DNA of 64,000 nt from Skeletonema tropicum. Taxonomy: Eukaryota > Bacillariophyta > Thalassiosirophyceae > Thalassiosirales > Thalassiosiraceae. Positions 20,178 to 33,649 of this stretch are shown here, piece after piece. The first letter of the stretch is position 1. Each line of letters starts with the position of its first letter. The notes beneath the pieces are model-generated. The model saw only the letters and a list, made by a program, of their open reading frames with translations, was not told the DNA's origin and ran no database searches. The translations under genes and the position numbers were made by a program. The stretch covers positions 248,001 to 312,000 of the forward strand of contig CM074128.1 in assembly GCA_037178625.1 (NCBI GenBank), written 5' to 3'.

Positions 20178-23100
20178 TCAATTAGTTGAATGTAGTGATG
20201 CCGGCCAGCCACAATTGGACCTCTCAGATTGGCTACGTGGTGGTAGCTTCGCTTGTACGAAAGCAACCCGTCTGAGCAGTGCTAATGTGCTTGTATAGTA
20301 TCGCCACCGACTATAATGGGCCACTAGAAGCGCCTCATAGCTATACTGACGACGACAGATACGACGATAGATCGACTGGTTGAATGTGATGCCGGCCAGC
20401 CACAATTGGACCTCTCAGATTGGCTATTATGTATGTGGTAGCTTCGTTTGAACGAAAGCAACCCGTCTGAGCAGTGCTAATGTGCTTGTATAGTATCGCC
20501 GCCGACTATAATGGGCCACTAGAAGCGCCTCATAGCTATACTGACGACAACAGATACGACAATAAATCAATTAGTTGAATGTGGTGATGCCGGCCAGCCA
20601 CAATTGGACCTCTCAGATTGGCTACGTGGTGCTAAAAGCGCCTCATAGCTATACTGACGACGACAGATACGACGATAGATCGACTGGTTGAATGTGGTGA
20701 TGCCGGCCAGCAACAATTGGACCTCTCAGATTGGCTATTATGTAGGTGGTAGCTTCGCTTGAACGAAAGCAACCCGTCTGAGCAGTGCTAATGTGCTTGC
20801 ATTGTTTCGCCGCCGACTATAATGGGCCACTAGAAGCGCCTCATAGCTATACTGACGACGACAGATACGACAATAGATCAATTAGTTGAATGTGGTGATG
20901 CCGGCCAACCACAACTGGACCTCTCAGATTGGCTACGTGGTGGTAGCTTCGTTTGAACGAAAGCAACCCGTCTGAGCAGTGCTAATGTGCTTGTATAGTT
21001 TCGCCGCCGACTATAATGGGCCACTAGAAGCGCCTCATAGCTATACTGACGACGACAGATACGACGATAGATCGACTGGTTGAATGTGATGCCGGCCAGC
21101 CACAATTGGACCTCTCAGATTGGCTATTATGTATGTGGTAGCTTCGTTTGAACGAAAGCAACCCGTCTGAGCAGTGCTAATGTGCTTGTATAGTATCGCC
21201 GCCGACTATAATGGGCCACTAGAAGCGCCTCATAGCTATACTGACGACAACAGATACGACAATAGATCAATTAGTTGAATGTGGTGATGCCGGCCAGCCA
21301 CAACTGGACCTCTCAGATTGGCTACGTGGTGCTAAAAGCGCCTCATAGCTATACTGACGACGACAGATACGACGATAGATCGACTGGTTGAATGTGGTGA
21401 TGCCGGCCAGCAACAATTGGACCTCTCAGATTGGCTATTATGTAGGTGGTAGCTTCGCTTGAACGAAAGCAACCCGTCTGAGCAGTGCTAATGTGCTTGC
21501 ATTGTTTCGCCGCCGACTATAATGGGCCACTAGAAGCGCCTCATAGCTATACTGACGACGACAGATACGACAATAGATCAATTAGTTGAATGTGGTGATG
21601 CCGGCCAACCACAACTGGACCTCTCAGATTGGCTACGTGGTGGTAGCTTCGTTTGAACGAAAGCAACCCGTCTGAGCAGTGCTAATGTGCTTGTATAGTT
21701 TCGCCGCCGACTATAATGGGCCACTAGAAGCGCCTCATAGCTATACTGACGACGACAGATACGACAATAGATCAATTAGTTGAATGTGGTGATGCCGGCC
21801 AGCCACAACTGGACCTCTCAGATTGGCTACGTGGTGGTAGCTTCGCATGTACGAAAGGAACCCGTCTGAGTAGTGCTAATGTGCTTGTATAGTATCGCCA
21901 CCGACTATAATGGGCCACTAGAAGCGCCTCATAGCTATACTGACGACGACAGATACTACGATAGATCGACTGGTTGAATGTGGTGATGCCGGCCAGCAAC
22001 AATTTGACCTCTCAGATTGGCTATTATGTAGGTGGTAGCTTCGTTTGAACGAAAGCAACCCGTCTGAGTAGTGCTAATGTGCTTGTATAGTATCGCCACC
22101 GACTATAATTGGCCACTAGAAGCGCCTCATAGCTATACTGACGACGACAGATACGACGATAGATCGACTGGTTGAATGTGGTGATGCCGGCCAGCCACAA
22201 CTGGACCTCTCAGATTGGGTATTATGTATGTGGTAGCTTCGTTTGAACGAAAGCAACCCGTCTGAGCAGTGCTAATGTGCTTGTATAGTATCGCCACCGA
22301 CTATAATGGGCCACTAGAAGCGCCTCATAGCTATACTGACGACGACAGATACGACGATAGATCGACTGGTTGAATGTGGTGATGCCGGCCAGCCACAACT
22401 GGACCTCTCAGATTGGGTATTATGTATGTGGTAGCTTCGTTTGAACGAAAGCAACCCGTCTGAGCAGTGCTAATGTGCTTGTATAGTATCGCCACCGACT
22501 ATAATGGGCCACTAGAAGCGCCTCATAGCTATACTGACGACGACAGATACGACGATAGATCGACTGGTTGAATGTGGTGATGCCGGCCAGCCACAACTGG
22601 ACCTCTCAGATTGGGTATTATGTAGGTGGTAGCTTCGTTTGAACGAAAGCAACCCGTCTGAGCAGTGCTAATGTGCTTGTATAGTATCGCCACCGACTAT
22701 AATGGGCCACTAGAAGCGCCTCATAGCTATACTGACGACGACAGATACGACGATAGATCGACTGGTTGAATGTGGTGATGCCGGCAAGCCACAACTGGAC
22801 CTCTCAGATTGGGTATTATGTAGGTGGTAGCTTCGTTTGAACGAAAGCAACCCGTCTGAGCAGTGCTAATGTGCTTGTATAGTATCGCCACCGACTATAA
22901 TGGGCCACTAGAAGCGCCTCATAGCTATACTGACGACGACAGATACGACAATAGATCAATTAGTTGAATGTAGTGATGCCGGCCAGCCACAATTGGACCT
23001 CTCAGATTGGCTACGTGGTGGTAGCTTCGCTTGTACGAAAGCAACCCGTCTGAGCAGTGCTAATGTGCTTGTATAGTATCGCCACCGACTATAATGGGCC

Positions 23101-26100
23101 ACTAGAAGCGCCTCATAGCTATACTGACGACGACAGATACGACGATAGATCGACTGGTTGAATGTGATGCCGGCCAGCCACAATTGGACCTCTCAGATTG
23201 GCTATTATGTATGTGGTAGCTTCGTTTGAACGAAAGCAACCCGTCTGAGCAGTGCTAATGTGCTTGTATAGTATCGCCGCCGACTATAATGGGCCACTAG
23301 AAGCGCCTCATAGCTATACTGACGACAACAGATACGACAACAGATCAATTAGTTGAATGTGGTGATGCCGGCCAGCCACAACTGGACCTCTCAGATTGGC
23401 TACGTGGTGCTAAAAGCGCCTCATAGCTATACTTACGACGACAGATACGACGATAGATCGACTGGTTGAATGTGGTGATGCCGGCCAGCAACAATTGGAC
23501 CTCTCAGATTGGCTATTATGTAGGTGGTAGCTTCGCTTGAACGAAAGCAACCCGTCTGAGCAGTGCTAATGTGCTTGCATTGTTTCGCCGCCGACTATAA
23601 TGGGCCACTAGAAGCGCCTCATAGCTATACTGACGACGACAGATACGACAATAGATCAATTAGTTGAATGTGGTGATGCCGGCCAACCACAACTGGACCT
23701 CTCAGATTGGCTACGTGGTGGTAGCTTCGTTTGAACGAAAGCAACCCGTCTGAGCAGTGCTAATGTGCTTGTATAGTTTCGCCGCCGACTATAATGGGCC
23801 ACTAGAAGCGCCTCATAGCTATACTGACGACGACAGATACGACAATAGATCAATTAGTTGAATGTGGTGATGCCGGCCAGCCACAACTGGACCTCTCAGA
23901 TTGGCTACGTGGTGGTAGCTTCGCATGTACGAAAGGAACCCGTCTGAGTAGTGCTAATGTGCTTGTATAGTATCGCCACCGACTATAATGGGCCACTAGA
24001 AGCGCCTCATAGCTATACTGACGACGACAGATACGACGATAGATCGACTGGTTGAATGTGGTGATGCCGGCCAGCAACAATTTGACCTCTCAGATTGGCT
24101 ATTATGTAGGTGGTAGCTTCGTTTGAACGAAAGCAACCCGTCTGAGTAGTGCTAATGTGCTTGTATAGTATCGCCACCGACTATAATTGGCCACTAGAAG
24201 CGCCTCATAGCTATACTGACGACGACAGATACGACGATAGATCGACTGGTTGAATGTGGTGATGCCGGCCAGCCACAACTGGACCTCTCAGATTGGGTAT
24301 TATGTATGTGGTAGCTTCGTTTGAACGAAAGCAACCCGTCTGAGCAGTGCTAATGTGCTTGTATAGTATCGCCACCGACTATAATGGGCCACTAGAAGCG
24401 CCTCATAGCTATACTGACGACGACAGATACTACGATAGATCGACTGGTTGAATGTGGTGATGCCGGCCAGCCACAACTGGACCTCTCAGATTGGGTATTA
24501 TGTAGGTGGTAGCTTCGTTTGAACGAAAGCAACCCGTCTGAGCAGTGCTAATGTGCTTGTATAGTATCGCCACCGACTATAATGGGCCACTAGAAGCGCC
24601 TCATAGCTATACTGACGACGACAGATACTACGATAGATCGACTGGTTGAATGTGGTGATGCCGGCCAGCCACAACTGGACCTCTCAGATTGGGTATTATG
24701 TAGGTGGTAGCTTCGTTTGAACGAAAGCAACCCGTCTGAGCAGTGCTAATGTGCTTGTATAGTATCGCCACCGACTATAATGGGCCACTAGAAGCGCCTC
24801 ATAGCTATACTGACGACGACAGATACTACGATAGATCGACTGGTTGAATGTGGTGATGCCGGCCAGCAACAATTTGACCTCTCAGATTGGCTATTATGTA
24901 GGTGGTAGCTTCGTTTGAACGAAAGCAACCCGTCTGAGTAGTGCTAATGTGCTTGTATAGTATCGCCACCGACTATAATTGGCCACTAGAAGCGCCTCAT
25001 AGCTATACTGACGACGACAGATACGACGATAGATCGACTGGTTGAATGTGGTGATGCCGGCCAGCCACAACTGGACCTCTCAGATTGGCTATTATGTATG
25101 TGGTAGCTTCGTTTGAACGAAAGCAACCCGTCTGAGCAGTGCTAATGTGCTTGTATAGTATCGCCACCGACTATAATGGGCCACTAGAAGCGCCTCATAG
25201 CTATACTGACGACGACAGATACTACGATAGATCGACTGGTTGAATGTGGTGATGCCGGCCAGCCACAACTGGACCTCTCAGATTGGGTATTATGTAGGTG
25301 GTAGCTTCGTTTGAACGAAAGCAACCCGTCTGAGCAGTGCTAATGTGCTTGTATAGTATCGCCACCGACTATAATGGGCCACTAGAAGCGCCTCATAGCT
25401 ATACTGACGACGACAGATACGACGATAGATCGACTGGTTGAATGTGGTGATGCCGGCCAGCCACAATTGGACCTCTCAGATTGGGTATTATGTAGGTGGT
25501 AGCTTCGTTTGAACGAAAGCAACCCGTCTGAGCAGTGCTAATGTGCTTGTATAGTATCGCCACCGACTATAATGGGCCACTAGAAGCGCCTCATAGCTAT
25601 ACTGACGACGACAGATACGACGATAGATCGACTGGTTGAATGTGGTGATGCCGGCCAGCCACAACTGGACCTCTCAGATTGGGTATTATGTAGATGGTAG
25701 CTTCGTTTGAACGAAAGCAACCCGTCTGAGTAGTGCTAATGTGCTTGTATAGTATCGCCACCGACTATAATGGGCCACTAGAAGCGCCTCATAGCTATAC
25801 TGACGACGACAGATACGACGATAGATCGACTGGTTGAATGTAGTGATGCCGGCCAACCACAATTGGACCTCTCAGATTGGGTATTATGTATGTGGTAGCT
25901 TCGTTTGAACGAAAGCAACCCGTCTGAGCAGTGCTAATGTGCTTGTATAGTATCGCCACCGACTATAATGGGCCACTAGAAGCGCCTCATAGCTATACTG
26001 ACGACGACAGATACGACGATAGATCGACTGGTTGAATGTGGTGATGCCGGCCAGCCACAACTGGACCTCTCAGATTGGGTATTATGTATGTGGTAGCTTC

Positions 26101-29100
26101 GTTTGAACGAAAGCAACCCGTCTGAGCAGTGCTAATGTGCTTGTATAGTATCGCCACCGACTATAATGGGCCACTAGAAGCGCCTCATAGCTATACTGAC
26201 GACGACAGATACTACGAAAGATCGACTGGTTGAATGTGGTGATGCCGGCCAGCCACAACTGGACCTCTCAGATTGGGTATTATGTAGGTGGTAGCTTCGT
26301 TTGAACGAAAGCAACCCGTCTGAGCAGTGCTAATGTGCTTGTATAGTATCGCCACCGACTATAATGGGCCACTAGAAGCGCCTCATAGCTATACTGACGA
26401 CGACAGATACGACGATAGATCGACTGGTTGAATGTGGTGATGCCGGCCAGCCACAACTGGACCTCTCAGATTGGGTATTATGTATGTGGTAGCTTCGTTT
26501 GAACGAAAGCAACCCGTCTGAGCAGTGCTAATGTGCTTGTATAGTATCGCCACCGACTATAATGGGCCACTAGAAGCGCCTCATAGCTATACTGACGACG
26601 ACAGATACTACGATAGATCGACTGGTTGAATGTGGTGATGCCGGCCAGCCACAACTGGACCTCTCAGATTGGGTATTATGTAGGTGGTAGCTTCGTTTGA
26701 ACGAAAGCAACCCGTCTGAGCAGTGCTAATGTGCTTGTATAGTATCGCCACCGACTATAATGGGCCACTAGAAGCGCCTCATAGCTATACTGACGACGAC
26801 AGATACGACGATAGATCGACTGGTTGAATGTAGTGATGCCGGCCAACCACAATTGGACCTCTCAGATTGGGTATTATGTAGGTGGTAGCTTCGTTTGAAC
26901 GAAAGCAACCCGTCTGAGCAGTGCTAATGTGCTTGTATAGTATCGCCGCCGACTATAATGGGCCACTAGAAGCGCCTCATAGCTATACTGACGACGACAG
27001 ATACGACGATAGATCGACTGGTTGAATGTGGTGATGCCGGCCAGCCACAACTGGACCTCTCAGATTGGGTATTATGTAGATGGTAGCTTCGTTTGAACGA
27101 AAGCAACCCGTCTGAGTAGTGCTAATGTGCTTGTATAGTATCGCCACCGACTATAATGGGCCACTAGAAGCGCCTTATAGCTATACTGACGACGACAGAT
27201 ACGACGATAGATCGACTGGTTGAATGTAGTGATGCCGGCCAACCACAATTGGACCTCTCAGATTGGGTATTATGTAGGTGGTAGCTTCGTTTGAACGAAA
27301 GCAACCCGTCTGAGCAGTGCTAATGTGCTTGTATAGTATCGCCGCCGACTATAATGGGCCACTAGAAGCGCCTCATAGCTATACTGACGACGACAGATAC
27401 GACGATAGATCGACTGGTTGAATGTGGTGATGCCGGCCAGCCACAACTGGACCTCTCAGATTGGGTATTATGTAGATGGTAGCTTCGTTTGAACGAAAGC
27501 AACCCGTCTGAGCAGTGCTAATGTGCTTGTATAGTATCGCCACCGACTATAATGGGCCACTAGAAGCGCCTCATAGCTATACTGACGACGACAGATACTA
27601 CGATAGATCGACTGGTTGAATGTGGTGATGCCGGCCAGCCACAACTGGACCTCTCAGATTGGGTATTATGTAGGTGGTAGCTTCGTTTGAACGAAAGCAA
27701 CCCGTCTGAGCAGTGCTAATGTGCTTGTATAGTATCGCCACCGACTATAATGGGCCACTAGAAGCGCCTCATAGCTATACTGACGAAGACAGATACGACG
27801 ATAGATCGACTGGTTGAATGTGGTGATGCCGGCCAGCCACAACTGGACCTCTCAGATTGGGTATTATGTATGTGGTAGCTTCGTTTGAACGAAAGCAACC
27901 CGTCTGAGCAGTGCTAATGTGCTTGTATAGTATCGCCACCGACTATAATGGGCCACTAGAAGCGCCTCATAGCTATACTGACGACGACAGATACGACGAT
28001 AGATCGACTGGTTGAATGTGGTGATGCCGGCCAGCCACAACTGGACCTCTCAGATTGGGTATTATGTAGATGGTAGCTTCGTTTGAACGAAAGCAACCCG
28101 TCTGAGTAGTGCTAATGTGCTTGTATAGTATCGCCACCGACTATAATGGGCCACTAGAAGCGCCTCATAGCTATACTGACGACGACAGATACGACGATAG
28201 ATCGACTGGTTGAATGTAGTGATGCCGGCCAACCACAATTGGACCTCTCAGATTGGGTATTATGTAGGTGGTAGCTTCGTTTGAACGAAAGCAACCCGTC
28301 TGAGCAGTGCTAATGTGCTTGTATAGTATCGCCACCGACTATAATGGGCCACTAGAAGCGCCTCATAGCTATACTGACGACGACAGATACGACAATAGAT
28401 CAATTAGTTGAATGTGGTGATGCCGGCCAGCCACAACTGGACCTCTCAGATTGGCTACGTGGTGGTAGCTTCGCTTGTACGAAAGGAACCCGTCTGAGCA
28501 GTGCTAATGTGCTTGTATAGTATCGCCACCGACTATAATGGGCCACTAGAAGCGCCTCATAGCTATACTGACGACGACAGATACGACGATAGATCGACTG
28601 GTTGAATGTGGTGATGCCGGCCAGCCACAACTGGACCTCTCAGATTGGGTATTATGTATGTGGTAGCTTCGTTTGAACGAAAGCAACCCGTCTGAGCAGT
28701 GCTAATGTGCTTGTATAGTATCGCCACCGACTATAATGGGCCACTAGAAGCGCCTCATAGCTATACTGACGACGACAGATACGACGATAGATCGACTGGT
28801 TGAATGTGGTGATGCCGGCCAGCCACAACTGGACCTCTCAGATTGGGTATTATGTAGGTGGTAGCTTCGTTTGAACGAAAGCAACCCGTCTGAGCAGTGC
28901 TAATGTGCTTGTATAGTATCGCCACCGACTATAATGGGCCACTAGAAGCGCCTCATAGCTATACTGACGACGACAGATACGACGATAGATCGACTGGTTG
29001 AATGTGGTGATGCCGGCCAGCCACAACTGGACCTCTCAGATTGGGTATTATGTAGGTGGTAGCTTCGTTTGAACGAAAGCAACCCGTCTGAGTAGTGCTA

Positions 29101-30975
29101 ATGTGCTTGTATAGTATCGCCACCGACTATAATGGGCCACTAGAAGCGCCTCATAGCTATACTGACGACGACAGATACGACAATAGATCGACTGGTTGAA
29201 TGTGGTGATGCCGGCCAGCCACAATTGGACCTCTCAGATTGGCTATTATGTATGTGGTAGCTTCGTTTGTACGAAAGCAACCCGTCTGAGTAGTGCTAAT
29301 GTGCTTGCATAGTTTCGCCGCCGACTATAATGGGCCACTAGAAGCGCCTCATAGCTATACTGACGACGACAGATACGACAATAGATCAATTAGTTGAATG
29401 TGGTGATGCCGGCCAGCCACAACTGGACCTCTCAGATTGGCTACGTGGTGGTAGCTTCGTTTGTACGAAAGCAACCCGTCTGAGTAGTGCTAATGTGCTT
29501 GTATAGTATCGCCACCGACTATAATGGGCCACTAGAAGCGCCTCATAGCTATACTGACGACGACAGATACGACGATAGATCGACTGGTTGAATGTAGTGA
29601 TGCCGGCCAACCACAATTGGACCTCTCAGATTGGGTATTATGTAGGTGGTAGCTTCGTTTGAACGAAAGCAACCCGTCTGAGCAGTGCTAATGTGCTTGT
29701 ATAGTATCGCCACCGACTATAATGGGCCACTAGAAGCGCCTCATAGCTATACTGACGACGACAGATACGACGATAGATCGACTGGTTGAATGTGGTGATG
29801 CCGGCCAGCCGCAACTGGACCTCTCAGATTGGGTATTATGTATGTGGTAGCTTCGTTTGAACGAAAGCAACCCGTCTGAGCAGTGCTAATGTGCTTGTAT
29901 AGTATCGCCACCGACTATAATGGGCCACTAGAAGCGCCTCATAGCTATACTGACGACGACAGATACTACGATAGATCGACTGGTTGAATGTGGTGATGCC
30001 GGCCAGCCACAACTGGACCTCTCAGATTGGGTATTATGTAGGTGGTAGCTTCGTTTGAACGAAAGCAACCCGTCTGAGCAGTGCTAATGTGCTTGTATAG
30101 TATCGCCACCGACTATAATGGGCCACTAGAAGCGCCTCATAGCTATACTGACGACGACAGATACGACGATAGATCGACTGGTTGAATGTGGTGATGCCGG
30201 CCAGCCACAACTGGACCTCTCAGATTGGGTATTATGTAGGTGGTAGCTTCGTTTGAACGAAAGCAACCCGTCTGAGTAGTGCTAATGTGCTTGTATAGTA
30301 TCGCCACCGACTATAATGGGCCACTAGAAGCGCCTCATAGCTATACTGACGACGACAGATACGACGATAGATCGACTGGTTGAATGTGGTGATGCCGGCC
30401 AGCCACAACTGGACCTCTCAGATTGGGTATTATGTAGGTGGTAGCTTCGTTTGAACGAAAGCAACCCGTCTGAGTAGTGCTAATGTGCTTGTATAGTATC
30501 GCCACCGACTATAATGGGCCACTAGAAGCGCCTCATAGCTATACTGACGACGACAGATACGACAATAGATCAATTAGTTGAATGTGGTGATGCCGGCCAG
30601 CCACAACTGGACCTCTCAGATTGGCTACGTGGTGGTAGCTTCGTTTGAACGAAAGCAACCCGTCTGAGTAGTGCTAATGTGCTTGTATAGTATCGCCACC
30701 GACTATAATGGGCCACTAGAAGCGCCTCATAGCTATACTGACGACGACAGATACGACGATAGATCGACTGGTTGAATGTGGTGATGCCGGCCAGCCACAA
30801 TTGGACCTCTCAGATTGGGTATTATGTAGGTGGTAGCTTCGTTTGAACGAAAGCAACCCGTCTGAGCAGTGCTAATGTGCTTGTATAGTATCGCCACCGA
30901 CTATAATGGGCCACTAGAAGCGCCTCATAGCTATACTGACGACGACAGATACGACAATAGATCAATTAGTTGAAT

Positions 30976-30993
30976 TAAACTAATCACTTATTT

Positions 30994-31036
<43 letters not shown>
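30976..31036 (+). mobile_element. tiny poly(A)-tailed retroposed insertion in satellite
   Basis: A monomer is interrupted by 23 bases of unrelated sequence (TAAACTAATCACTTATTTAT then CTT) followed by 38 A. The flanking GTTGAAT is present on both sides (30969-30975 and 31037-31043) and occurs once in an uninterrupted monomer. Poly(A) plus target duplication is the mark of LINE-type retroposition of a transcript, here truncated to its last bases. Confidence 0.8.
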
Positions 31037-31039
<3 letters not shown>

Positions 31040-32135
31040 GAATGTGGTGATGCCGGCCAGCCACAACTGGACCTCTCAGATTGGCTACGTGGTGGTAGCT
31101 TCGCTTGTACGAAAGCAACCCGTCTGAGTAGTGCTAATGTGCTTGTATAGTATCGCCACCGACTATAATGGGCCACTAGAAGCGCCTCATAGCTATACTG
31201 ACGACGACAGATACGACGATAGATCGACTGGTTGAATGTGGTGATGCCGGCCAGCAACAATTTGACCTCTCAGATTGGCTATTATGTAGGTGGTAGCTTC
31301 GTTTGAACGAAAGCAACCCGTCTGAGCAGTGCTAATGTGCTTGTATAGTATCGCCACCGACTATAATGGGCCACTAGAAGCGCCTCATAGCTATACTGAC
31401 GACGACAGATACGACGATAGATCGACTGGTTGAATGTGGTGATGCCGGCCAGCCACAATTGGACCTCTCAGATTGGGTATTATGTAGGTGGTAGCTTCGT
31501 TTGAACGAAAGCAACCCGTCTGAGCAGTGCTAATGTGCTTGCATTGTTTCGCCGCCGACTATAATGGGCCACTAGAAGCGCCTCATAGCTATACTGACGA
31601 CGACAGATACGACAATAGATCAATTAGTTGAATGTGGTGATGCCGGCCAGCCACAACTGGACCTCTCAGATTGGCTACGTGGTGGTAGCTTCGCTTGTAC
31701 GAAAGCAACCGTCTGAGCAGTGCTAATGTGCTTGTATAGTATCGCCACCGACTATAATGGGCCACTAGAAGCGCCTCATAGCTATACTGACGACGACAGA
31801 TACGACAATAGATCGACTGGTTGAATGTGGTGATGCCGGCCAGCCACAATTCGACCTCTCAGATTGGCTATTATGTAGGTGGTAGCTTCGTTTGAACGAA
31901 AGCAACCCGTCTGAGCAGTGCTAATGTGCTTGTATAGTATCGCCACCGACTATAATGGGCCACTAGAAGCGCCTCATAGCTATACTGACGACGACAGATA
32001 CGACGATAGATCGACTGGTTGAATGTGGTGATGCCGGCCAGCCACAATTCGACCTCTCAGATTGGCTATTATGTAGGTGGTAGCTTCGCTTGTACGAAAG
32101 CAACACGTCTGAGCAGTGCTAATGTGCTTGTATAG

Positions 32136-32859
32136 ATCTTTAGGGCTTTCATAGCTGTTTATTGCTGATTTACATCGCATTCTTAGGTTCTTCTACCTCA
32201 AATACACTGAAATTACTCATTGCTCCAATGACAATGATAGCACCAATGTCTTTCACATCAGCTCATATCGCCTTCGACCTGGATGCTATCAGCTGCTCTA
32301 CTTACGTAACATTGAGATGTAGAGTTACTATTCAATGCGGCAACTGTTAACAGTTCTAACGCCGACTAAGATCGATCCTGCATAGACAGTAGCCTAATTC
32401 TTCCATACACACTCCATTTTACATTTTTTACGTCAAGATGTAGGCAATCACGCCGCCTTGGGATTTGTCATCCACGATTGGTCCGTTAGCATTCAAAAAG
32501 CTACATACTTTCTGACCACAGACATCAGATTGTATGAATTGATGTACACAATACTGTGTCCACGCATCAAATTTGACCTCCAAATTTTTCATATTTTTGC
32601 CAAATTTGACCTCGCTTGGTCAAATTTCAAATTTGAAATTTGACCTCTGATGGCAAATTTTGCCCTCCGAGGTCAAATTTCAAATTGGCGTGCGGCGGCA
32701 GGGCAAGCTTCTCCCGGCTTTCGTGCTTCTGTTCTTGCTGCACGAAATTCTCTTGCTGCACAAAAGTGAGCATAGAGCATAATATTATATATGTAAAGCA
32801 CTTGTTTTTTGGGTAGGTGCTTTCGCAGATCCAAAAGGTTCATCTCTATAATGTATTCT
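32136..32859. other. spacer right of the satellite
   Basis: No gene is seen. The stretch holds the CAAATTT-rich palindrome at 32618-32645. The TGTGTCCACGCATCAAATTT at about 32557 recurs inverted near 44331-44351. Confidence 0.5.
32618..32645. repeat. perfect 28 bp palindrome
   Basis: GGTCAAATTTCAAA is followed directly by its reverse complement, with no spacer. Several partial copies (GGTCAAATTT, CAAATTTGACC) lie within 100 bases and again near 42970 and 44250-44340. Confidence 0.9.
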
Positions 32860-33420
32860 CTAGTTGTTGTTATGAACTTTCTGATTACTAAAACTCTTCA
32901 CTGCATTGTATCGATCTCTGCATTTGATTGGTAACCCAACATGTCGAGAATTGGTCGTTCTTTGGTGTCCTTTAAACGTTGCTCGAAGCGAATGATATTC
33001 TGAGGGACATTGAAGCTGCGCTCGAGGTCCAACGGTTTCATTAGGTAGAGTCCAGCTAGTGTTCTCACCCTCGACAAGACAACGTAGATCCAGTTCACGC
33101 ATCGATAGTTCCAGTCATTGACAATGAGGACGTCTTTTGACATTCCCTGCAGCTTGTGGCCAGTTGTTGCTGTGTTGGAGTTGACAGGAACCTGCTTGAC
33201 TTGTGCATTGCCCACTGTTGTAGTATTGTTTCAGTCAGAGGGAACTTGATAGTGGCCGAAAATTCTTGTGGTTTGAGCGTGAAGGTCCGTGCTTTGGTGC
33301 CAGTAGTCGGGTAGTGCTCGAACTCTACCCACTCCACGTCGTCAACAGAAACAGTCCATACCTTCTTTCCATCCCAATTTTTCCACCTCCTCTCCAGCCC
33401 ATCCTATCTGAGTGTAAATC
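32860..33420 (-). pseudogene. Pif1-like helicase C-terminal relic
   Basis: The minus strand at 32898-33170 reads NTATTGHKLQGMSKDVLIV, then WNYRCVNWIYVVLSRVRTL and GLYL. This is the last motif of Pif1/RecD-type helicases (TGHKLQG..., then VVLSRVRTL.GL) found in many eukaryotic transposon-linked helicases. The stop at 32898 follows a normal-looking tail. Upstream, KKVWTVSVDDVEWVEFEHYP and FPLTETI (33095-33380) belong to the same protein but in another frame, so at least one shift separates them. The Walker motifs are absent. It is probably the 3' end of a Helitron-type or free Pif1-like gene, now decayed. Confidence 0.75.
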
Positions 33421-33649
33421 AGCAGAAGATGTACAGGTTTGCACAAATTGTAACTCCTTACAGGCCGTACATCGTTGCACTGGTTCTTCGTTTGTTATCA
33501 CGTTGCTTGTCTCAAAGCCACTCATCTCTAAGCGTTGCCCACGTCAACAGCACTACTTTATTGGTGATTCTTTTCTACCTTCTTCTATGAGATCAATCAT
33601 GTTGGATTTCCCTTCATTCCCTTCGCGGAATATTGTTGACAGCGCGCTT

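Larger units (their letters stand above)
16350..32135. repeat. 15.8 kb satellite array, ~198 bp monomer
   Basis: About 80 tandem monomers. The common form is 198 bp. Variants are 194-195 bp (with GGCTACGTGGTGGTAGC in place of GGGTATTATGTAGGTGGTAGC) and a 112 bp deletion form (joint GGTGCTAAAAGCGCC). Recognisable parts are ATGCCGGCCAGCCACAACTG, ACCTCTCAGATTGG, the near-palindrome TTCGTTTGAACGAA, TGCTAATGTGCTTGTATAG, and GCCACTAGAAGCGCCTCATA. The first monomer at 16350-16440 is the most diverged, as expected at an array edge. The array ends sharply at 32135. Frames of up to about 80 codons on the minus strand exist only because 198 is a multiple of three. Position and scale fit a centromeric, subtelomeric or knob-type satellite. 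Confidence 0.97.

Noticed and set aside
16396..31849. Some twenty minus-strand frames of 60-87 codons in the satellite (CRRQYSYEALLVAHYSR type)
   Set aside because: They are one repeated reading of the 198 bp monomer (a multiple of three), start and stop at arbitrary monomer variants, and carry no domain or promoter.
16860..32100. CENP-B-box-like motif in the monomer (CTTCGTTTGAACGAAAG)
   Set aside because: The first half resembles the mammalian box, but the CGGG core is missing, and CENP-B is not known in algae. Probably chance plus a short palindrome.
16350..32135. CRISPR-like array
   Set aside because: Monomers are contiguous and similar along their full length, with no unique spacers. 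The setting is a eukaryotic nuclear genome.
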